Positions 34,406 to 44,437 of a stretch of DNA of 64,000 bases are shown here, one piece after another. The notes under the pieces were generated by a model. That model saw only the letters and a program-made list of their open reading frames with translations, did no database searches and had not been told where the DNA came from. Origin of the DNA: Mytilisepta virgata. Taxonomy: Eukaryota; Mollusca; Bivalvia; Mytilida; Mytilidae. The position numbers and the translations under genes are program-made. The DNA is taken from assembly GCA_028015205.1 (NCBI GenBank), contig CM051519.1, forward strand, positions 84,651,539 through 84,715,538, read 5' to 3'. The stretch's first letter is position 1; each line of letters begins with the position of its first letter.

Positions 34406-35491
34406 CTAAATTATTAAAATGTTTACACATATTTTGTTTGGAAGATTACCTTGTTATCAGAAATTCAATTTCTGATATTTTTGTATACTGCATTCACAGT
34501 AATTTATCATGGCTATGAAAATTTAATTTCCTTTAGAGATATTAAGACAGCTTACAGAAGTTAGGGATATTTGTAGATTCTCAGTTAGCGTGGTAAACTA
34601 TTGGGACACGAAGTCAGATTTTTATTCAATGATATTTCTGCGTTTTTGGAAAGAATATTATGAAGGAACTTCTGTTTCATTGCATGTCCTCTTTTTGTCT
34701 GTCCTCACAAATATCTCAGATCTCTTTGGTAGAATAGTCACTGTGTTTTAGATTGATATATGAACAGAGAGGTAAAACATGATAGTCAAAACCAAAGAGT
34801 AGAAAAAATTAATATTCTATGCCTGATAAAACAGCTTATAATCACTCACTACCCCAGCATTTACCCCTGCCACATTCTATTTATTTGTAATCAGATTATC
34901 TTGATACTGGTTTAATGTTAGGCTCCAAACAGTGATGAAAGAAAATCCAGTTTGATGCCACACAGATAGCTTTTAGTTTTGTTTTTTTTTTGTGTTGTAT
35001 AAAGAGAACAATGTTCATTTTACTTGTAGAAAGACACTCAGAAACAAAAAGTAAAATGAAAAAACCAACCGCAAATCCCGCCTACCTAATTTTCTTAATA
35101 GTTGGGACAAAAATCCAGTACTAGTAATTTTTTGTTGTTTAGGAGATAAATGTTTTGTTCTTTTATAGATCAGACAAAAAATTCATATATTGTTTCATTT
35201 TGAAGGTGAAAAATTGTTTTGTGATCTTACAACATCCACAATTAAATATTGAAGTAGGCAAACAGCGTTATATTTCTCTGTCAGCTTCGCAACATTATAG
35301 AAATTAAGCTGGGACAGTGATTGTTGTGCCAAAATAGAATTGGACATATTTATCATTGGGTGGAGACATTATCAATTAATTCTTCAGATAGTTTTTTTTT
35401 TTTTTTTTTTAAGTTCAATACAAAATTTATTCAGAAATCACCTGTTTACATTGTTGTCATTTGACCAGGGTTGCAAATGACTAAATATTTA
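34406..35491. other. AT-rich stretch with a poly(T) run
   Basis: A run of about 20 T lies at 35391-35411. No coding signal is supported. Confidence 0.5.
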
Positions 35492-36358
35492 TTTTTATCG
35501 GTAATTTGGGTCATTTTCCTTTGATCTCTACTGACCGATAAAATCAGTAATCGTGAACTGTCTTGATACAAGAAATTAATGGGTCAGTTGGCAATTGACA
35601 TGCGCGACGTAACGCGTAAGAATCTACTTCCAGTGTTATCCAATCAAAAACGTTGGCGTCACAAAGCGAGTGCGTGCAATTTATGAATGAACATCACATT
35701 TGTCACGTCGCCCCAAGGTGAATTTCGCTCGTCGCTGATTGTAAACAAAGCGTGTTTTTACATTCAAACGAGTTAAATAAGTCATATAAAAATTGTAAAC
35801 GCGATCGAGACTAATTATCATATTTTTTATAGTCAATAAAACTGTTAGCCCACCTCCCGTAAATCTCCCCTTTTGCAACACGGCAACCCCCGTCGTCTGC
35901 TTCCAAAAAAAAATTCAAGAAAATGGACCCCTACAGTCATATTTTCAACGATTATATGGATCCATCTTATTTCAATGATGATCTGGAAGAACATGAGTTG
36001 CCACAATTCAATTTAGAATGTTTAAAATCATCAGCTGACCTGTCAAAATTGAAAAACTGGGTCACCGCCAAAAATGGATTTTGAAAAATGAAGAATGCAT
36101 CATTTTTATGAAACATTCAGTGATGTACAATGAATTTACTTACTTTTTTCACGACAAATATGATTTCTGTACAAGTTACAATGCATGTCAACGCTGAAAA
36201 GTTTCAGATCAACGTCCTTTCTCTCCCGCTTCAAATTTTGTAATGAAAACAAAATGGCGACCGAATTACGCACGCTATTATATGCCGATGAAATAGTGCG
36301 TATTATTTTTTTTTATTTTCATAATGATATATATATTTTTTAAATTACCGATAAAAAG
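35492..36358 (+). mobile_element. CpG-rich segment bounded by 16-bp inverted repeats
   Basis: TTTTTATCGGTAATTT at 35492-35507 is the exact inverse of AAATTACCGATAAAAA at 36343-36358. Between them CpG is much commoner than outside (for example GCGCGACGTAACGCG near 35603, GTCACGTCGCCCC near 35702). It holds a 53-codon ORF (35923-36084) and a second ATG context AAAATGGCGACC (36250-36261). This looks like an insertion carrying its own promoter-like CpG-rich DNA and the start of a gene. Alternatives are a host CpG-island promoter with coincidental short inverted repeats. Confidence 0.45.
35923..36084 (+). CDS. 53-codon ORF, possibly truncated N-terminus of a larger protein
   Basis: ATG at 35923 (context AAGAAAATGG) begins MDPYSHIFNDYMDPSYF, continues with an acidic stretch (DDLEEHELPQFNLE) and ends LKNWVTAKNGF before TGA at 36082. 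The composition is clearly protein-like. The last part resembles, from memory, the start of a SAP-like helix-turn-helix in uncharacterised transposon-associated bivalve proteins, where the chain continues past NGF. If so, this copy is cut short. No splice donor sits at the end, so continuation by splicing is not obvious. Confidence 0.4.
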   Translation: MDPYSHIFNDYMDPSYFNDDLEEHELPQFNLECLKSSADLSKLKNWVTAKNGF

Positions 36359-36480
36359 AATAATGTACTTTTTGTTTTTGATACTGACTTTATCACGTGG
36401 AATATCAAACTCGCCCTAACGGGCTTGTCTGATATTTCACGTGATAAAGTCAGTATCAAAAACAAAAAGTACATTATTCT
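36357..36480. repeat. Near-perfect 51-bp-arm hairpin
   Basis: Arms 36357-36407 and 36430-36480 are inverse with one visible mismatch (start AGAATAATGTAC, end GTACATTATTCT). The 22-base loop itself contains the palindrome GCCCTAACGGGC. It overlaps the right inverted repeat of the CpG-rich segment by two bases. Non-coding; a foldback or MITE origin is likely. Confidence 0.9.
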
Positions 36481-37102
36481 ATATATATCTTAATTCAATA
36501 CACATGAGAACCTTTTTCTTCTAATGCATGTTCACATGTTACTCTTTAAAAATGACATCAATATACCAATGTGAAAAAAAAACACATAACATTAACATAA
36601 TTATGAATGAATCAAACACACCTTTAATTAAAGGTGCTTTCACATATAAAGGTAGTTAAGTTCTTACTTTTATTTGATCTTTGTCAGTTGTTTGTCCTCT
36701 GATACAATCTTCATATATTCTTGCGATTTTTGTGTAATGTAAATGGTTTTGTTTGTATGTATGACTATATCATTAAATTCAAATTGCATGCACTTTTGCC
36801 AAGATATTCTTCTATTTCAATCAATATATATATTTATCGTATTTCCTAATGCCTATATCGACCTGCTGAGGCCTTCACAATTTCCCGTATTTCGGCATTT
36901 TGAGGTCGTAAAGAGTTGACCCGACCCTAATATGAGCTGACCCGAATATATCAGCGACGTCATAATGTTTGACCCAACGTTGACCCGAATATATCAGGAA
37001 AACATCTGGTTATAGGCAGATGGCCATTGAAAAGTAAGAAATTCCATTAAGATTGCTAGTTGACAATACGATAAATTTATCATCAAGTTTTCTTCAAACA
37101 AA
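36481..37102. other. AT-rich spacer with a short repeated phrase
   Basis: TGACCCGAATATATCAG occurs twice (about 36938 and 36981), with CpG-bearing sequence around it, suggesting a decayed repeat. Otherwise featureless. Confidence 0.45.
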
Positions 37103-37212
37103 TATTGTAAAATATAAGCCGCTCGACACAATATGAAGCTTTTTAGCTCGTTCGCTACCCTCACTTGCCAAAAAAGCTTCACATTGTGTCTCGCGGCTGA
37201 TATTTTACGATA
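37103..37212. repeat. Hairpin with 42-bp arms
   Basis: The left arm (37103-37144) contains AGCCGCTCGACACAATATGA. The right arm (37171-37212) contains TCACATTGTGTCTCGCGGCT. Arms pair with a few mismatches across a 26-base loop. CpG in the arms suggests a foldback insertion. Confidence 0.85.
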
Positions 37213-38290
37213 TACGTTTACAGGAAACCTGATAATATGTACATAGGTTTCACAAAGGTGATTAGGATGTTTGAATGAATTGCACCAATTTACTTAAATA
37301 TAAATAACATGTCAGTCACATCCTTAAAAGCCTAAATTAAAGGCCTCCACTATACACTGAAGAGTGTTTTGAAAATAGCCTGGCCAAAAACAAATCTTAT
37401 CAAAATAACCTATATATTGAATGGGTAGGGCTAACAAGAAATAAAAATGTCATTCATGATGAACGAAAAATTAGGATTTTCATTTGTAAATCAAGGAAAA
37501 TGTGAAGTGTAGAATTGTCAAAACCTGCAGTTAGATCATATTGTAATAAACATGGTGGAAATGTTGGCAGAGAAAAAAAAGCCTCTTATTAAAATTAAGA
37601 CTTTGGTATAAAGCTTTTAAAGTGTTGTTGCATGGTGTATTGATGAATAATAATGCGTTAATTACAGGGAATATGTCCTGCTTTGCAACATGTCATTGTA
37701 TTTGAACATGAAATGCCAATTATGAAGAGTGCAACGTGATGCTTTTTTGAAATACTTTGTATTGTTTTTACAATTAATGGCTTATCAGAATATTATTGTG
37801 TACACAGGTTTCTATCAGACTATGGAAATCGTTGTGCTAAGCAAATATTTTATCTGTATCAGTTTACAGCGGAGCCATAGAAAAACAAAGATTTATTTCT
37901 GAATTGATTTATAAAAGCAATATCATTTTCATATACACAGGATGAAGAAGTACATGTATTAAAATATTGGAAATTCTTTTTTGACAGTTTAAGTTGTTTG
38001 CAGAGGCTTCATGTTTGTAATGTCAGTGTTTCAGTGTCTTTGGTTTATGATATAAAATCACTTGTCATGTCACGTAGGATCAAGAAATTGACCATGTTAA
38101 ATAAACAGTCTTTATGTCTCATATTGTCAAATTTTCAGAGATTGACATTCCTTGAGCATTTAACATGTCACTGCAAAGCAAAATTAGTACCTATTTCATG
38201 ACTATCAAGTTTGTTTTATCAGATAACCCTGTCCTTCTTCATTTGTTACGTAACTTAAAGATTTAATAAGATTTCTCTAATAAGCATTTT
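37213..38290. other. Intronic AT-rich sequence
   Basis: A 67-codon ORF (37998-38201) lacks splice support. No other structure was seen. Confidence 0.45.
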
Positions 38291-38800
38291 TGGGCCTTGG
38301 TGGCAGAGTGGTCAAGGTATTTTTTTGTCACTACTAATGATAAGGCAGGCAACTTTTCGAGGTTGTGAGTTTTAATGAAGTGCATAGTGAAGTGTGTTTC
38401 ACTCGGATCTTAATTGACATTGATGTTAACTGTTAAAGGACAATGGTTAACTCTTAGAGTTAAAGTTTTATGGATGTCATCATGACTTGGTTGACATGTA
38501 TGGAAAAACTGTTTCCCAAATGAAAATGGACCTGTTCCATTGATGTTATCCCTTCCTCATATCAGATTTGACATGGGCAGCATGGCAGGTGTCCTGCAGG
38601 AAGTAGAGACTGCTTACTCTTCTGGAGCACCTGAGTCTACCCCCAGTTTTAGGTGGGGTCCATGTTGTTCATATGTTTTTAGTTTTTAATTGTATAGTGC
38701 ATGTATTGTTTTGGTCTTGTCTTCGTTCTTCTCCGGAGTTTGTCAGTTGTTTTGATTTTTCCCTCCGTCGAATACCCCTTTGGTATTTCTTGACTTTACT
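38291..38800 (+). mobile_element. tRNA-headed SINE, full-length-like
   Basis: It begins GGGCCTTGGTGGCAGAGTGG, containing a box-A-like TGGCAGAGTGGTC as in Leu/Ser tRNAs. A degenerate box-B-like CGAGGTTGTGAGTTT follows about 60 bp later. The body and tail (38460-38800) match 40258-40574 closely, both ending at GGTATTTCTTGACTTTA. This is the expected order of a tRNA-derived SINE; the tRNA source is inferred. Confidence 0.65.
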
Positions 38801-39581
38801 TAGACTAGGTATTCTGGCTAATCCTTCACCATTACTACGATAATTGCTCAGAAAGTGGAGTCAAAAATTAAATGCCTAAGAAATTAATATTAAGCACCTT
38901 TAAAGACAAGAAAATATAGAATAATACCTATTATTTCAAGTTTAGACAGAAGAATAAAAATGGTCGATATCTAAAAATTATTAACACTCAGAAGAAGAAA
39001 GTAAATGGCTTTCTTTTTTAGGTGCAGTAAAAGTTTTATAGATATGCCGAAGGCTAATCAAATTAAGTGCAGTAGGTGTCCAAATGTTTATGTACAATAA
39101 AGTAGAATAGATGGAGAAATTATCCATTGTCTGTCCGTAGGGTATTTGTTTATAGAAATCAATTTCTATGTTGTTAAGAATTATCGATTCTGTCAGTATT
39201 GGTTTTTGTCAAATTGTGATTTATTTTCATATTTTCTCCAGTTCGCATTTTATAAATATGAAATTAAGGTCTGTGTTGTATCATCAGCCATATATATTTT
39301 TTTTCACCAAGTTTTATTCGTTTTATGTATGCTCTTTTATATCTTATTGTCTTTAATGACTTTAATGACATTATATAAATAAGGAACAGATTGTGTGTTT
39401 AAGTTTTCATGCCGTCATATAATTCAAAAGGTACATTTGTCTAAGATGACCCACCTCAAATCATCACTTAAGCTGTCAAAATAGATGTTGTGAATTTGAA
39501 TCTAACATGTGACCCGATGTTTTAATTCACATCTCAATTTGTGATTTTTTTTCTTTTTATTTTCTCCATTCATTCTATCTA

Positions 39582-39614
39582 GGACTATTATAACTCAATT
39601 AATTATAATAGTCC
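39582..39614. repeat. Short palindrome
   Basis: GGACTATTATAA pairs with TTATAATAGTCC across a 9-base loop. Confidence 0.75.
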
Positions 39615-40154
39615 CAGCTTCTATATATGTAGTGTTTTAAATGTTATCTGGATGGATTTTACTACACAGGAAATGGAAATAAAACTGTGGATTAAAAACT
39701 TAAATGTTGTTCTGTGTTATTGCATGACAAACAACAATATGTTTTTAAGATTCTAGTTAGTAATACATGGTAATAGTTTTATGTAATTGTAGCATTATAC
39801 CGAGGTTTGATAAGTATAGGAGATAAAGGATAGCTTCAGCATTATATTTTCAATGTAAACTCTTCAACTGACAGCAGAATTGTCATTTAGTGAGTGATTG
39901 ATTATCATAGTGGAGTCTCGGAGGTGTTTGTCACCATGTGTTATATTGATCCAGTAGCAAAACTCGGTAAAGACCTAGGTTGGATGACTAATCATTTTGT
40001 TGATAATGATTGCAAACAGTCACATCTAGTGGTATATACAGTTGTCTCTGGTCTCATTTGATTGGTATATGAAAAATATTTTGAGATATGGGGAATATAA
40101 TAAAATAAAGTGTAAATATAGAGTGTATATTTCACAATTCATACGTTATTCCAG

Positions 40155-40223
40155 AGCTTGTGACATATACATTGACTTCCTGGACAGAGCCCGGCTCCAG
40201 ACAGAAAAGTTGCTCAGACAGGG
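40155..40223 (+). CDS. Candidate second exon of the secreted-protein gene
   Basis: AG at 40153-40154 (after ACGTTATTCC) opens a 69-nt block: one base, 22 codons (ACDIYIDFLDRARLQTEKL to LRQ) and two bases, ending at a GTATGT donor (40224). The entry phase completes the CA left by 29849-29988 as CAA. The peptide reads as an amphipathic, charged helix with one cysteine. The block is GC-richer than its flanks, as expected of an exon. A truncated SINE begins only about 35 bp after it. The alternative is an exon of an unrelated gene. No family recognised. Confidence 0.5.
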
Positions 40224-40257
40224 GTATGTTTCTCCTTAGTTGGGGTCATATTTATTA

Positions 40258-40574
40258 AAGTTTTATGGACGTCGCCATTACTTGGTTGACAGGTATGAAG
40301 AAAACCTTTTCCATTGATGTTGACCCTTACTCATACCGGATTTGACATTGGCAACATGGTGGGTGTCCTGCAGGAAGCAGAGACTGCTTACTCTTCCAGA
40401 GCACCTGAGTCTACCCCCAGTTTTTTGGTGGGGTTGATGTTGTTCATATGTTTTTAGTTTTTAATTGTATAGTGCTTGTATTGTTTTGGGATTGTCTTCT
40501 TTGTTTTCTGGAGTTTGTCAGTTGTTTCGATTTTACCCTCCTTCGAATATCCCTTTGGTATTTCTTGACTTTAC
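40258..40574 (+). mobile_element. SINE, 5'-truncated copy
   Basis: Matches 38460-38800: GTGTCCTGCAGGAAG, AGAGACTGCTTACTCTTC, GAGCACCTGAGTCTACCCCC, and the same tail. It lacks the tRNA-like head, typical of incomplete retrotransposition. Confidence 0.8.
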
Positions 40575-40973
40575 GTATTATGTCTGGAAACTTTTTAATA
40601 TCAGAAATTTTTAGATGAAAGATTTTTAGCTCAACATTTTTGTAGTCAGTTAGTTATTTGCTTAATATATTCTGTAGAGTTTTGTGATAGCAAACTTACT
40701 GATTTTTAACTTGATCGATTGCTGTAATATTATATTTGGAAAAATGAAACAAATTCTATTATTATACTTTATGTAAAAATTTCAAGATTTTTATTGGTTA
40801 ATTTTCAGGTAACATTCTAATCTAACAATTCATCAGTATGTTATTTCTTTTTTTTTAATGTCACCCTCTAGTGCTTTGTGTAAAAATTTCTCCTGTAATA
40901 GACTGCAGACACATTATAAAACACATAAAAAAAATACATTTAAAATATCTGTGTCAGTGTTAGAGTGGATATA

Positions 40974-42468
40974 TACTCAACCACATAAGAAACGCACCAT
41001 TTAGAAATTAAATTTTTTTTTGAAAAATTATTTTAAGGTTTTAATTCATATTTTCCCAATTAATGCACCCTTTAAAGATTTGTTTTTCGTTAACTTTAAA
41101 TGTCGTGTTCAATCAAGCAACAAAAAAATCACTGAAGTTTAAAAACCAGAATTTTGCATGTGCACCACAAGTCGATAACACTTAACGAAAAATTAAAAAT
41201 TGTTTTTGGTGTGGCAGAACAGTATCTGTAAAAGGAAAATCTGAAATTTCATTTGTTTTGAGGATTTAGTGTTTTGAAATGCCAAGACTAAGCACAGAAG
41301 AACGAAATTAGGCTGTAGGTATGCTTTGTGTTGGACTTTCAACTCGGATTGTGGCAAATCACATTAATTGTCACCATTGTCCGTCTAAACCAGCGTTTTT
41401 TGGCCACAAATTCTGTGTTGGATAGACCCAGGCCCAGTGCACCAAGAGTTGCAACTCCCCAGCAGGATCGGTTCATTCGTCTGCAACATCTTCGTGATCG
41501 TTTCAGAACAGCAACAAAAACTGCTAGTGAAACCCCTGGACACCGCAGACAAAGAATCAGGGTCAGACTGTTCGCAAGCGACTCCATGAAAATGAGCTTC
41601 ATGCACGTCGTCCTTACGAGAGCCCTGTGCTTAAGCAACGTCATAAACGTCAAAGACTTGATTGGGCACGCCGTCATCTTCATTGGACACTCCAGCGCTG
41701 GGATGAGGTACTCTTTTCAGATGAATCAAGGTTTCATCTGACACGAGCTGATGGCCACACCAGGATTTGGAGGAGACAGGACACGAAAGGTTTGCATCTT
41801 GTTGCGTGCATGAAGTCTACCGTTGGGGTGGTGACAGTGTTATGATCTGGGCAGCTGTGTCATTCCATCATTGTAGTGCATTGCACTTATGTGACAATAA
41901 TCTCAATGCACAAAGATACAGAGATGACATTTTGGCAGCTCATGTCCAGCCAATGTTTCATAATCATCCTGATTTGAGAGTTTATCAACAAGATAATGGT
42001 CGCACTCATACCGCTTGAATCTTAATGGAAACATTCCAGTAATGCCTTGGCCATCCTTATTTTCAGACTTAGTGCTGATAGAGCATGTTTGGGATGAGTT
42101 GGGATGTAGGGTCAATAATCGTCCCAAAAAGCCGTCAACGCTACCAGAACTTTGACGTTCCTTGACCGATGAGTCCTACAACATGCCACGGATCAAAGTT
42201 CAAAACATTATTCTATCAATGAGATGCCGAGGTGCTGCTTCCATTAACACAAGAGGGGGCCATACCATGTATTGACTTTTGCAATTGTGGATGTTGACAT
42301 TTCCTTGGTCATCGTGACGTTATTTTTGAGATGGTAACTTTTGTAATTGAGTCAATTTGAAGGGCATGAACATGTTTGAATTTTGTAAAGTATATTTTTT
42401 TACACGAATTTAATATGTATTTGTAATAAATATTTATTTTCTTGATGTGTTTCTTATGTAGTTGAGTA
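40974..42468 (+). mobile_element. Tc1-like DNA transposon, 1495 bp
   Basis: Terminal inverted repeats TACTCAACCACATAAGAAAC and GTTTCTTATGTAGTTGAGTA differ at one visible base and are flanked by TA on both sides (40972-40973, 42469-42470). The single internal gene is a decayed transposase. Size, TIR position and TA target fit the Tc1/mariner superfamily. Confidence 0.93.
41279..42275 (+). pseudogene. Tc1-like transposase, inactivated (DD34E type)
   Basis: The reading starts MPRLSTEERN at 41279 but meets TAG about ten codons in. Frames then shift near 41380, 41560 and 41785, and a TGA falls at about 42016-42018 right after the second catalytic motif. Recognisable parts, in order: a helix-turn-helix-like N-terminus, RQRLDWARRHLHW, the first Asp in LFSDESRF (about 41717), IWAAVSF, the second Asp in YQQDNGRTH (41992), the Glu in IEHVWDEL (42081), and a C-terminus RGGHT before TGA. 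The spacing between the second Asp and the Glu is short by about 16 nt, so a deletion is likely there. A functional enzyme is not encoded. Confidence 0.93.
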
Positions 42469-42579
42469 TATTTGACAATCATGTTATTACTACTTTAGAT
42501 GGAGCACATGAACCAAAAAATGTGAACTTGCAGTTTTTAACTTAAAAAACTATAAAAAAAAACATTCAGTATAAAAAAT

Positions 42580-42632
42580 TAAATAACACATGACTGACAG
42601 GGTGATAGAGCAGATCAGTCATGTGTTATTTA
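42580..42632. repeat. Hairpin with 17-bp arms
   Basis: AAATAACACATGACTGA pairs with TCAGTCATGTGTTATTT across an 18-base loop. It lies about 110 bp past the Tc1-like element. Confidence 0.8.
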
Positions 42633-44400
42633 TATATTGATATATCATTTGGCAGTAAGGTGAGAATAGTTCATGCAGTTTTAACAAAACAACTAATATT
42701 TTTTTAGTATTGTGACTAATAATGAATTTTCGTTATTAAGGTAAATAACTCTCCAGGCAGGATTTTACAATTAGCTGCATGTATTACATTATCCAGTACC
42801 AACTATGTACAAATTTATATTTTGAAGAGTCTGAATTAGATTTTTTATCAGATCTCTTTGCCTGTTACTGCATGTAATCTGTTGAATGATTTTGATAATG
42901 TATCTTTCAAAAACACAGATATAATGTTTGTCTTGCCTGATGCAATCTAAAACTTGCAATATAATTTAGGATATTTCCCTCTGTTGAAGGCCTCACAATG
43001 TGACTTAAAAATGTCAGACATTTAATAAAGTAATGTTAATTTGAGTTGATTATTGTCAGGGACATGTAGGGATTTTGTGTCCAGAATTGTCCACCTTGCA
43101 TTTTTATCTTTTCTTCATATTTTATTCAAATTTAAATTTTTCTATATTTTTAAAGTACAAAATTTCATAAATGACCTTTAATTTAGACATGTTGCCTTCT
43201 CAAACAGAGGAAGAATTTAAAGTTTTCTTGAAAACTGAACAAGCTGTTTCTATTTATTTGATTAGTTTAGCATTTGTACTTTTAGATTTCCAAAAGTCCA
43301 TTACTAGAATTAAGGTTTTCAGACAGTAATCAGTTCCATTGATGGAAGTGAAAGAGTGGAAATTTGTCCACAACTGTTTTCACTCGTTTTAAAATTTAAT
43401 ATCAATATTGATCATTTTCTGGGTCAAAATGACACTTTCTTGAAGACTTTTGTCACATCTCCTCTACAGCTGTTTAATTGGATCAATTTATAGAGCATTT
43501 CATGCGAACAAGAATGAAAGAACTACATGACTTCCCTTTCTGCTGTCTCAAGTTGAAATACGGTTTTATAGCTGATTTTATTGTCTGAATTTTTATTTCA
43601 ATCATAGAAATGTGTTTGTTTCTATTTTAACAAGTACAAAATTGTTTCAACATTACATAACAACCTGATTCAGTAAGTTTATAATTTGTTTTACTAGCAG
43701 TGAACAAAGAAAACAGTATTATGCTATTTAATCTTGAAATACCATCATTGTTCTGTGTATATTTAACTGAATTTTCTAGCAGATATAATTCTCTGTATTA
43801 GTTTGCAATATCTGACTGGTGTGAGGATGGAGTCAGCTCCAAACAACATTGAACAGTGATGAAAGAAAATGTGGTTTGCTGTCACAGAGCTTCTTGTTAT
43901 TGTTTTCAGCTTCTGATTTCATTATCTTGTAGGTCTGAAAGGATCAAGTTTAATAATTGATAACTAATTAAAACTGTCACCAAACCTTATGAAACAATTA
44001 AAACTGTCACCAAACCTTATGAAACAATTAAAAACTGTCTAATAAACTTCCTCTGTTTATGGCTATTGATTATCCGAGTCAATAGTTGAAAAACTATTCT
44101 CCTGGTTAATAGTTGTGTATTCATACTTCTTAGACTATTTTTCTCTCAATTAGCATAAAAGAATTATAATACCATTTTAATTTTTTTTTTACTTAAACTT
44201 ATTCAAGAACAAAAACCAAAAATATTGTTGTTAATTTTTCTTGTTTGGCTGTTTTTGGGACATTACAAAGAAATATATGTTGGTCCAAAAATAAGAGATC
44301 TGGGTCAATTGTAATGGAAACAGGTAGGTCAGAGGATATTGCTTCAGTATAAAGACAAATTTTATGTACATAGTAAGAAATGATAATGTTTATTTTGCAG
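42633..44400. other. Intronic AT-rich sequence
   Basis: Contains a perfect 30-bp tandem duplication plus a partial third copy at 43966-44039 (unit starts AATTAAAACTGTCACCAAAC). An 87-codon minus-strand ORF (44199-44462) lacks splice support. Confidence 0.5.
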
Positions 44401-44437
44401 GAGCCTTGGAAACGGATGGAAATGCAAGGTTTACTGA
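44401..44437 (+). CDS. Tentative terminal exon of the secreted-protein gene
   Basis: A good acceptor (TTTATTTTGCAG, ending 44400) opens one base, 11 codons (SLGNGWKCKVY) and TGA at 44435-44437. The entry phase fits the exit of 40155-40223. AATAAA at 44497-44502 lies about 60 nt beyond the stop. The completed model has residues 1-46, 47-69 and 70-81 from the three exons and a second mature cysteine at residue 78. The block is very short. A weak donor at 44429 (GTTTAC) would instead make it a 28-nt microexon. Confidence 0.35.

Noticed and set aside
38298..38375. A tRNA gene
   Set aside because: Box-A-like and degenerate box-B-like sequences are present but no cloverleaf can be drawn. The position at the head of a repeat makes a SINE the better reading.
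41328..41845. ORFs of 72-137 codons on both strands
   Set aside because: They are parts or shadows of the frame-shifted Tc1-like transposase.
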